Both the position numbers and the translations under genes were made by a program. Under the pieces are notes generated by a model. The model was given only the letters and a program-made list of their open reading frames with translations. It was not told the origin of the DNA and did no database searches. Shown here piece after piece: positions 58,099 to 64,000 of a DNA stretch of 64,000 bases. Within the stretch, counting starts at the first letter, position 1. Every line of letters starts with the position of its first letter. The stretch comes from Mucilaginibacter kameinonensis (lineage in GTDB: Bacteria > Bacteroidota > Bacteroidia > Sphingobacteriales > Sphingobacteriaceae), in assembly GCF_003675385.1 (NCBI RefSeq), contig NZ_RCWZ01000004.1:682001-746000 (forward strand). The letters run 5' to 3'.

Positions 58099-59910
58099 TT
58101 ATTGATTAACAAACCTTTTAGCGTTTACTTTACGCTCGTTTTCGGTTAAGTAGATTTTACGTAAACGCATGCTTTGCGGCGTAACTTCGATGTACTCATC
58201 GGCCTGGATATACTCCATTGATTCTTCTAATGAGAATTTGATAGCCGGCGCGATACGAACGTTATCATCGCTACCTGATGCACGCATGTTGGTTAACTGT
58301 TTACCTTTAACAACGTTGATCACCAAATCGTTATCGCGGATGTGCTCACCAAGGATCTGACCTTCGTAAATATCAACACCCGGATCAACGAAGAAACGGC
58401 CACGATCCTGCAGTTTGTCAATCGCGTAAGCGGTTGTGTTACCTTTTTCCATTGAGATCAATACACCGTTTGAGCGGCCTGGGATTGGGCCTTTCCATGG
58501 TTCATAAGCTTTAAAGCGGTGTGCCATGATAGCCTCACCCGCAGTAGCGGTAAGCACGTTGTTACGTAAACCGATGATACCACGTGAAGGGATTTCAAAC
58601 TCTAAGTGTTGCAAGTCGCCTTTTGGCTCCATAATTAACAAATCACCTTTACGTTGTGTTACCAATTCAATTACTTTACCTGCAACATCACCAGGAACGT
58701 CAACTATCAGGGTTTCAACCGGCTCGCATTTTACACCATCAATGTGTTTAACGATAACCTGTGGCTGACCTACCTGTAACTCGTAACCTTCACGACGCAT
58801 AGTTTCGATCAATACCGACAAGTGAAGGATACCACGGCCATACACGAGGTATGAATCAGGCGATTCGGTTTCAACAACCTTAAGCGCCAGGTTTTTCTCC
58901 ATCTCTTTGTACAGACGGTCACGTACGTGACGTGAGGTAACAAATTTACCTTCTTTACCAAAGAAAGGTGAGTTATTGATGGTGAACAACATGTTCATTG
59001 TTGGCTCATCAATTTTGATAACCTCTAATTGCTCTGGGTTTTCAAAATCAGCAATAGTATCACCGATATCAAAACCATCGATACCAACTACAGCGCAGAT
59101 ATCACCAGATTTTACTTCGGTAGCTTTTACTTTACCCAAACCTTCGAATGTGTAAAGTTCTTTGATCCTTGATTTTTGGATAGTGCCATCGCGTTTTACC
59201 AAAGATACCGGCTGGTTTTCTTTGATAGTACCACGGGCAACACGACCGATAGCGATACGACCTACGAAAGATGAATAATCTAACGAAGTGATCTGCATTT
59301 GCAGCGTACCTTCAGCAATTGGAGCAGGTGGAATGTTCTCCAAAATAGCGTCCATCAACGGGAAGATATCTTCCGTTGGTTTTTTATAATCTGTGCTCAT
59401 CCAGCCTTGTTTTGATGAACCGTAGATAACCGGGAAGTCCAGTTGTTCTTCGGTAGCTTCAAGGTTGAAGAATAATTCAAATATTTGTTCGTAAACTTCT
59501 TCAGGGCGACAGTTCTCTTTATCAACTTTATTTACAACCACAATTGGCTTAAGGCCTAAAGCCAAAGCTTTTTGAGTTACGAAACGAGTTTGAGGCATTG
59601 CACCTTCAAAAGCGTCACAAAGTAATAATACACCATCGGCCATTTTCAATACACGCTCAACCTCGCCACCAAAATCGGCGTGACCAGGGGTATCAATAAT
59701 GTTGATCTTAACATCTTTATACCTTACAGATACGTTTTTTGAAACGATGGTGATACCACGCTCACGTTCAAGGTCGTTGTTGTCGAGGATCAGCTCTCCG
59801 GTTTGCTCATTGTCCCTGAAAATGGCACAGCTGTGCAGAATTTTATCAACCAAAGTAGTTTTACCGTGGTCAACGTGCGCAATGATTGCGATATTTCTTA
59901 TTTTTTGCAT
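58099..59910 (-). CDS. typA: Translational GTPase TypA/BipA
   Basis: A 603-residue GTPase starting at ATG 59910 (MQKIRNIAIIAHVDHGKTT); a TTG nine codons upstream is not needed. G motifs: AHVDHGKTT, effector region RERGIT, DTPGHADFGGEV and VNKVDKE. Domain II, an EF-G-like domain and the TypA-specific C terminus (EEYIQ-type segment ... KIYLTENERKVNAKR) follow. It binds ribosomes and supports assembly, especially at low temperature or under stress. A TACCTTTG box (59942-59935, minus strand) is the -7 element. Confidence 0.96.
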   Translation of the reverse strand: MQKIRNIAIIAHVDHGKTTLVDKILHSCAIFRDNEQTGELILDNNDLERERGITIVSKNVSVRYKDVKINIIDTPGHADFGGEVERVLKMADGVLLLCDAFEGAMPQTRFVTQKALALGLKPIVVVNKVDKENCRPEEVYEQIFELFFNLEATEEQLDFPVIYGSSKQGWMSTDYKKPTEDIFPLMDAILENIPPAPIAEGTLQMQITSLDYSSFVGRIAIGRVARGTIKENQPVSLVKRDGTIQKSRIKELYTFEGLGKVKATEVKSGDICAVVGIDGFDIGDTIADFENPEQLEVIKIDEPTMNMLFTINNSPFFGKEGKFVTSRHVRDRLYKEMEKNLALKVVETESPDSYLVYGRGILHLSVLIETMRREGYELQVGQPQVIVKHIDGVKCEPVETLIVDVPGDVAGKVIELVTQRKGDLLIMEPKGDLQHLEFEIPSRGIIGLRNNVLTATAGEAIMAHRFKAYEPWKGPIPGRSNGVLISMEKGNTTAYAIDKLQDRGRFFVDPGVDIYEGQILGEHIRDNDLVINVVKGKQLTNMRASGSDDNVRIAPAIKFSLEESMEYIQADEYIEVTPQSMRLRKIYLTENERKVNAKRFVNQ

Positions 59911-59934
59911 GAAAATGCTCCCTAAAATTTGGCG

Positions 59935-59942
59935 CAAAGGTA
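59935..59942 (-). promoter_or_regulatory. -7 element of typA
   Basis: TACCTTTG on the minus strand, 24 bp upstream of ATG 59910; no clear -33 TTG. Confidence 0.5.
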
Positions 59943-60003
59943 CGCTTAATATATGAGATTATAAAGCGTTTACAAGTTATAGTTGATAATTAATTCATTA
60001 GGT

Positions 60004-60387
60004 TTACCAAACAACGCTCGCCGGATAGGCTTTAAAGTGCTGATCGGCCGAAATGATAGTAAGATTTTCAGAGATAGCCTGGGAGATAATGAGACGATCA
60101 AAAGGATCTCCGTGATGATGGGGCATAGACGTTAATTTACTTAAATGATAAGGCGTTATATCAAGAATCTCAAATTGCTTCCCTATCAGATAGCTATAAA
60201 AATTTTCATAGCCAATTTCGATATCAAGCTTTTTTAAAGCAACCTTAATAGCCATCTCCCATAGCGATGCCATGCTTATATAGCATTGATTAGCGGGATC
60301 TTCAATTAGTTGTTTGGCTGTTTTAGATAATCTATCATCAGAAGCCTGGAACCAAAGGATTGCTTGTGTATCTATAAGCAATTGCAT
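60004..60387 (-). CDS. PIN-domain toxin (VapC-like)
   Basis: A 127-residue PIN nuclease. The acidic active-site residues are visible as Asp in LLIDTQAIL, Glu in SLWEMAIK, Asp in DPFDRLII and Asp in IISADQHF. It probably cleaves RNA when freed from its antitoxin. Its ATG overlaps the stop of the DUF2281 gene by one base, the standard toxin-antitoxin arrangement with the antitoxin first. Confidence 0.9.
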   Translation of the reverse strand: MQLLIDTQAILWFQASDDRLSKTAKQLIEDPANQCYISMASLWEMAIKVALKKLDIEIGYENFYSYLIGKQFEILDITPYHLSKLTSMPHHHGDPFDRLIISQAISENLTIISADQHFKAYPASVVW

Positions 60388-60602
60388 TACATATAATCTT
60401 TGAAATCCTCAAGCGGCTCCTCAAAATCTTCCGACATCCAAATTTTCCCTTTCAAACTTCCATATCCTCTTACAGACTGATCATCATTTAATGATTCAGC
60501 GTTGGTAAACTTTTTCAAAAGCTTATCTACGTCTTTCTCTATCTGAGTTTGCAGGTCAGGTGGTAATTGATCAAGCTTTTTTATAAGTGCAGCACTAACC
60601 AT
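60387..60602 (-). CDS. DUF2281 antitoxin-like protein
   Basis: A 71-residue protein. LDQLPPDLQTQIEKDVDKLL is the helical DUF2281-type start, and the C terminus (GSLKGKIWMSEDFEEPLEDF) is the part that would wrap and block the toxin active site. It lies directly upstream of the PIN toxin and should form a type II module with it. Confidence 0.88.
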   Translation of the reverse strand: MVSAALIKKLDQLPPDLQTQIEKDVDKLLKKFTNAESLNDDQSVRGYGSLKGKIWMSEDFEEPLEDFKDYM

Positions 60603-60642
60603 GTTCTTAAACTTAATAAAGCTAATTTACAAAAACTATACC

Positions 60643-61458
60643 TTATCTCCCAAAAGCCCAAACCAAAAACTTGGCCATTGCTTTACCCCAGGTAGCGGTG
60701 TCATGGGTACCTCCTATTATTTCAACATATTGAATTTCGTCCGGGCGTTTAAAGCCTTTGACTTCCATTTCTTTGATCAGGTCGATAGTATCATCAATGG
60801 CGTCAATAATTCCGTTTTTATTGCGGTCGCTGGTTTCATCTTTGGTGCCGGTTTGCAGCCAGGCGTTGATAGCCGGTTTGGTTTTAGTTTCCCGTATCGC
60901 CTGGTGCATCAGCCTGTCTGCATCAGTATAGCCTTTGGCAAGGTCTTTTCCCCTCCACCAAAATGAACCAGAAAAAACACCCGTTTTATTAAACAATGCA
61001 GGGTTGTTCCAAACAATATCAAAAGCTGATAAACCGCCAAGCGAAAAACCTGCGAATGCAGTGGTATCAAATTCATTAAAGCCAGTTAGCTGTTGCAACT
61101 GCGGCAGTAATTCTTCTTTTATAAATTGTGTATACACATCGGCTTTAGCACCGCGGCCTTTAAAATCGGGCTTGCCGGCAATGCCATATTCGTCAAGGCG
61201 GTTATCACCAGCATGAATTGCAACAACCAAAACTGGTTTAAGGCGATTGGTATTATATAATGTTTCGAGCGTGTTTCTTAACCCCAGGTTTTCAAGCTCA
61301 TGACCATCGTTGAGCAACAGCAGGTTCAGCGGTTCGGCAATATCACTGTCTTCGGGTTTCAGGATGGTTAAAGTTACTTCCCGCTCAAGCAGCGCAGAGG
61401 TTATATTTATTTCTTGTTCGGTTATCGTCATTTCAGTATCAAGCCAGCCCGGGTACAT
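60643..61458 (-). CDS. Esterase family protein (Fes-like alpha/beta hydrolase), cytoplasmic
   Basis: A 271-residue alpha/beta hydrolase without a signal peptide. NLLLLNDGHELENLG is the oxyanion region, GFSLGGL carries the nucleophile Ser, and GGTHDTATW the His. It faces away from the esterase/ATP-grasp/GCS2 genes across a 137-bp divergent promoter region, so it may belong to the same system. The start at 61458 is ATG; ATG nine codons later (MTITEQE) is an alternative. Confidence 0.83.
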   Translation of the reverse strand: MYPGWLDTEMTITEQEINITSALLEREVTLTILKPEDSDIAEPLNLLLLNDGHELENLGLRNTLETLYNTNRLKPVLVVAIHAGDNRLDEYGIAGKPDFKGRGAKADVYTQFIKEELLPQLQQLTGFNEFDTTAFAGFSLGGLSAFDIVWNNPALFNKTGVFSGSFWWRGKDLAKGYTDADRLMHQAIRETKTKPAINAWLQTGTKDETSDRNKNGIIDAIDDTIDLIKEMEVKGFKRPDEIQYVEIIGGTHDTATWGKAMAKFLVWAFGR

Positions 61459-61595
61459 CTCTTTCTAAATTAAAATTAAGGGCACAAAAGTAAGCTATAC
61501 TTTTTACTTTTTGGGGCTAAGGATTAATATTATCAGGCTGTTGCCTTTTTCAAACAAACCTCCTAACTTACAATCATTATAAAAACTACACTGCT

Positions 61596-62303
61596 TTGAC
61601 CGAAAAATTTCACCGCTGGCACTCCCCCAACACCAACACCGACCTTGAAATGCTGGTATTCGGCGACCGCGGTTACCCCGTTATCGTTTTCCCTACCACC
61701 AAAGGTCGTTACTATCAAAATAAAGATTTCGGCCTTATTGAGAGCGTAAAATGGTTTGTTGACAATGGTCTGGTGAAGATTTATTGCCCCGATACCATTG
61801 ATGACCGCAGTTGGTACAACAAAGGCATCCATCCGGCCGACAGGGCCAAAACCTATGCCGGGTATGATCGTATGCTGACGAACGAGCTTATTCCCTGGGC
61901 CATGCACGAAACGGGAGTTGGCAAAGTAGCCGTTGCCGGCTGTAGCTTTGGCGGATACCACGCGGCTAACTTCGCTTTTAAGCACCCCGAAAAAGTCAGG
62001 CATTTATTTACCATGGGCGGGGCATTTGATATTAAAATGTTTACCGATGGTTATTACGATGACAACATTTTTTACAATAACCCGGTCGACTTTTTACCGG
62101 GCAACAATCGCCACGACCTCTGGCAAATGAACATTATTCTCGGCACGTCCGAGTACGATATATGTAAAGGGTATAATATCCAGCTTTCAAACATATTAAA
62201 ACAAAAAAACATTAAACATTGGTTGGATATCCGCCCGTTTGCCAATCATGACTGGCCTATCTGGCGCGAAATGTTCCCGCACTATTTATCAACGATTAAA
62301 TAA
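61596..62303 (+). CDS. Esterase family protein (alpha/beta hydrolase) next to ATP-grasp gene
   Basis: A 235-residue alpha/beta hydrolase starting at TTG 61596 (no earlier ATG in frame). VIVFPTTKGRYYQNKDFG near the N terminus, the elbow AGCSFGGYHAAN with Ser, and ANHDWPIW with His. No signal peptide. It is followed after 115 bp by the ATP-grasp gene and then the carboxylate-amine ligase. In this setting it may cleave an ester or amide of the product or precursor; that is inference. Confidence 0.82.
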   Translation: MTEKFHRWHSPNTNTDLEMLVFGDRGYPVIVFPTTKGRYYQNKDFGLIESVKWFVDNGLVKIYCPDTIDDRSWYNKGIHPADRAKTYAGYDRMLTNELIPWAMHETGVGKVAVAGCSFGGYHAANFAFKHPEKVRHLFTMGGAFDIKMFTDGYYDDNIFYNNPVDFLPGNNRHDLWQMNIILGTSEYDICKGYNIQLSNILKQKNIKHWLDIRPFANHDWPIWREMFPHYLSTIK

Positions 62304-62304
62304 A

Positions 62305-62400
62305 GAACCAAGAGATCAAGATTCAAGAAACAAGAAAAGACAATTTAAGAAGCAGGAAACAGGAGGCAAGATATAACACACTGAAACCCCAAAAACAAAC
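62305..62400. repeat. Low-complexity AAGA/CAAGA sequence
   Basis: AGAGATCAAGATTCAAGAAA and similar units between the esterase and ATP-grasp genes. The reverse complement of the same type is at 28100-28140. Confidence 0.5.
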
Positions 62401-62418
62401 AAATAAATACCTACTACC

Positions 62419-63624
62419 ATGAAAAAAATTGGCATCTTATTCGGACAAGAGGATTCATTTCCGCAAGCATTTGTGGATCGTGTAAACCAGAAGGCAGAAA
62501 AAGGCATTAGTGCCGAGTTTGTAAGACTTGATAAGGTTATGCAGGCCGAACCGCTTGACTATGCTGTTATTGTAGACCGTATTTCGCAGGATGTTCCCTA
62601 TTATCGCGCAGCCTTAAAAAATGCAGCTATTTGCGGTACTGCCGTAATTAACAACCCTTTTTGGTGGAGCGCCGACGAGAAGTTTTTCAACAATGCCCTT
62701 GCTGTAAAAATTGGAGTGCCAGTACCTAAAACCGTGATCCTGCCATCAAAAGAACTTCCGGACGATACCACCAATAAATCGTTCCGTAACCTGGCCTACC
62801 CACTTGACTGGAATGGCATTTTCAACTACGTAGGTTTCCCGGCCTATATGAAACCTTTTGATGGCGGCGGTTGGAAAGAAGTTTATAAGATTGAGAATGA
62901 GAAAGATTTTTTTAGCAAGTATGATAAAACCAAACAACATGTTATGATGCTGCAGGAAGAAGTTGTTTTTGACGATTACTTCCGCTGCTATTGCATTGGC
63001 GGCAAACATGTACGCATCATGCAGTATGAGCCGCGCAACCCACATCATTTGCGCTACGAGCACGGCAAAGCGCCTGCCGCCAAAAAACTGCTGGATACCG
63101 TTAAAGACTATGTAATAAAACTAAATCAATTTTTAGGCTACGATTTTAACACTGTTGAGTTTGCTGTTCGCGATGGTGTTCCTTATGCTATTGATTTCTG
63201 CAACCCTGCACCCGATGCCGAAGTAACCAGCGTTGGCCAGGAAAACTTTGACTGGGTGGTTGAAACCGCCGCCGACTACGCCATCGAACGCGCAAAAAAA
63301 CAAAAAGATGGCTTGGACAACCTTACCTGGGGCGAGTTTGTAAAAACATCGGCAGCAAAAACACCGCTGGTAGCGGCTCCACCTAAAGCCGCGGCCAAAG
63401 CCGATGTTACTGTAGCTAAAGTTGAGCATGCTATCGAAGACGAAGGCAAGGCGAAGAAAGCCAAAACTACTAAAGCACCTGCTGCAAAAGCAGCTGCGGC
63501 AAAAGAGCCCGTGGTAACAAAAGAACCTGCAAAAAAAGCAACGGTCGTGAAAGAACCTATTGCTAAAGCAGTCGCTGTAAAAGACAAAGCGGCGCCTAAG
63601 CCTAAAAAGGCAGCTAAGAAATAG
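62419..63624 (+). CDS. ATP-grasp ligase (RimK-like) with histone-H1-like Lys/Ala tail
   Basis: A 401-residue protein. The ATP-grasp fold covers about 1-305: MKKIGILFGQEDSFPQAF, the Gly-rich loop MKPFDGGGWKEVYKI, EVVFDDYFRCYCIGGKHVR, and the metal site EFAVRDGVPYAIDFCNPAP. It should activate a carboxylate as an acyl-phosphate and join it to an amine. Residues about 315-401 are a Lys/Ala/Pro/Val tail (KAKKAKTTKAPAAKAAAAKE and alike), typical of nucleic-acid- or polyanion-binding tails in Bacteroidota, and unusual on a ligase. Next gene: GCS2 ligase (177 bp, with repeat C2 between). Confidence 0.82.
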   Translation: MKKIGILFGQEDSFPQAFVDRVNQKAEKGISAEFVRLDKVMQAEPLDYAVIVDRISQDVPYYRAALKNAAICGTAVINNPFWWSADEKFFNNALAVKIGVPVPKTVILPSKELPDDTTNKSFRNLAYPLDWNGIFNYVGFPAYMKPFDGGGWKEVYKIENEKDFFSKYDKTKQHVMMLQEEVVFDDYFRCYCIGGKHVRIMQYEPRNPHHLRYEHGKAPAAKKLLDTVKDYVIKLNQFLGYDFNTVEFAVRDGVPYAIDFCNPAPDAEVTSVGQENFDWVVETAADYAIERAKKQKDGLDNLTWGEFVKTSAAKTPLVAAPPKAAAKADVTVAKVEHAIEDEGKAKKAKTTKAPAAKAAAAKEPVVTKEPAKKATVVKEPIAKAVAVKDKAAPKPKKAAKK

Positions 63625-63633
63625 AAATTCCAA

Positions 63634-63746
63634 GATTCCCCTCTCGAGAGGGGGCGCGGAGACAGCGAGCGGTGGCAGGGGTGTGTTTATACGATTAGTT
63701 TATCAAAGCAGAAACACACCCCTCCACCCCTCTCAAGAGGGGAATC
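63634..63746. repeat. Palindromic GC-rich repeat family C, copy 2
   Basis: GATTCCCCTCTCGAGAGGGG at the left and CCCCTCTCAAGAGGGGAATC at the right; inner arms CAGGGGTGTGTTT / AAACACACCCCTCC. Right end GGAATCGCAC as in copy 1. Confidence 0.85.
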
Positions 63747-63801
63747 GCACTTCCCCCTCTTTTTATATTTTGAAGAAGAAGAGTACTAACCACAACCAAT
63801 T

Positions 63802-64000
63802 ATGAACGAATTTACCTTAGGCGTTGAAGAAGAATTTATGGTGATTGATCCCGTATCGCGGGAACTTAAATCACATGAGCAAAGAATTGTGGATGCCGCC
63901 CAAAAGATCCACGAAGACCAAGTAAAGGCCGAAATGCACCAGGCCGTGGTTGAGGTAGGCACACATATTTGCCGCAATACCGAAGAAGCACGTAAAGAAG
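63802..64000 (+). CDS. Carboxylate-amine ligase, GCS2/YbdK family, cut by window edge
   Basis: The first 66 codons are present: MNEFTLGVEEEFMVIDPVSR, with the GVEEEF motif that carries the metal-binding Glu of the glutamate-cysteine ligase type 2 fold, followed by ELKSHEQRIVDAAQKIHEDQ and EVGTHICRNTEEA. YbdK-like proteins join a carboxylate to an amine with ATP. The gene is open at base 64000, so the remainder lies outside. Preceded by an ATP-grasp ligase, it forms a two-ligase gene pair. Confidence 0.85.
   Translation, partial: MNEFTLGVEEEFMVIDPVSRELKSHEQRIVDAAQKIHEDQVKAEMHQAVVEVGTHICRNTEEARKE

Noticed and set aside
60643-61458. Siderophore (enterobactin) esterase
   Set aside because: The fold matches the Fes/esterase-D group, but no siderophore genes or uptake receptor lie nearby; the substrate is left open.
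63133-63633. 166-codon minus-strand frame (Cys/Phe-rich) opposite the ATP-grasp tail
   Set aside because: Composition is the complement of the Lys/Ala tail; no start context.
1-64000. tRNA, rRNA, CRISPR array, prophage or intact insertion sequence
   Set aside because: No cloverleaf with CCA-like end, no regularly spaced direct repeats, no transposase, integrase or phage structural gene seen on either strand. The repeats present are palindromic and solitary, not arrays.

Overview
The window is chromosomal DNA of a Bacteroidota bacterium, most likely family Sphingobacteriaceae (Mucilaginibacter or a close relative). The evidence is the protein families (FadL-type and Wzi-type outer-membrane proteins, LytS/LytTR pair, eukaryote-type NADP-isocitrate dehydrogenase, long aromatic amino acid hydroxylase), promoters of the Bacteroidota type (-33 TTG, about 20 bp, -7 TAnnTTTG), poor Shine-Dalgarno sites, and many dispersed palindromic repeats between genes. 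I see no rRNA, tRNA, CRISPR array, prophage or intact insertion sequence.

Layout. 1-4.5 kb: Gly/Tyr-rich lipoprotein, FadL-like porin, DUF885 hydrolase. 4.7-8.5 kb: a small uronate-catabolism locus (kduI, uronate-type SDR, DUF4350-like protein, and a divergent exported YhcH-family protein) around a promoter region with a perfect 14-bp inverted repeat. 8.6-18 kb: lipocalin, YeeZ-like SDR, guaA with two overlapping genes (periplasmic-binding lipoprotein and RsmB-like methyltransferase), MarC, MFS and APC transporters. 18-22.6 kb: Zn-ribbon protein divergent from a tail-less SSB, WGR-like protein, DUF6624 lipoprotein-like protein overlapping a PAS/GAF kinase that lacks its ATPase domain, SDR. 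22.7-39.4 kb: aromatic amino acid hydroxylase, flippase-like protein, agmatine-to-putrescine genes aguB/aguA, two LiaF-like paralogues, LytS/LytTR, L,D-transpeptidase, and the tyrosine catabolic genes (flavin reductase, fah, hmgA, hppD). Together with the hydroxylase they cover Phe to Tyr and 4-hydroxyphenylpyruvate to fumarate plus acetoacetate; the transaminase and maleylacetoacetate isomerase are not in the window.

39.5-52.8 kb: DUF2268 protease, a frameshifted YciI-like gene, AlkD-like repair protein, histidine kinase plus receiver, a second frameshifted gene, manA, icd, outer-membrane protein, dnaX, Wzi and two very acidic small proteins. 52.9-60.6 kb: rpsF-rpsR-rplI, mtgA, msrA, esterase, YdeI-like protein, typA, and a PIN/DUF2281 toxin-antitoxin pair. 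60.6-64 kb: an esterase divergent from an esterase, ATP-grasp ligase and GCS2-type carboxylate-amine ligase (cut by the window edge). This looks like a small amide- or peptide-forming pathway of unknown product.

Most notable: (1) dnaX carries a run of ten A just after the conserved clamp-loader core, with stops in both shifted frames, so slippage would make a gamma-like short form; (2) the right-edge ATP-grasp/GCS2/esterase cluster, whose ligase ends in a histone-H1-like Lys/Ala tail; (3) at least six families of palindromic repeats, one copy of which has matching base changes in both arms, which suggests selection for, or copying of, a folded form; (4) two genes broken by apparent single-base losses in homopolymers, either assembly errors or phase-variable tracts.
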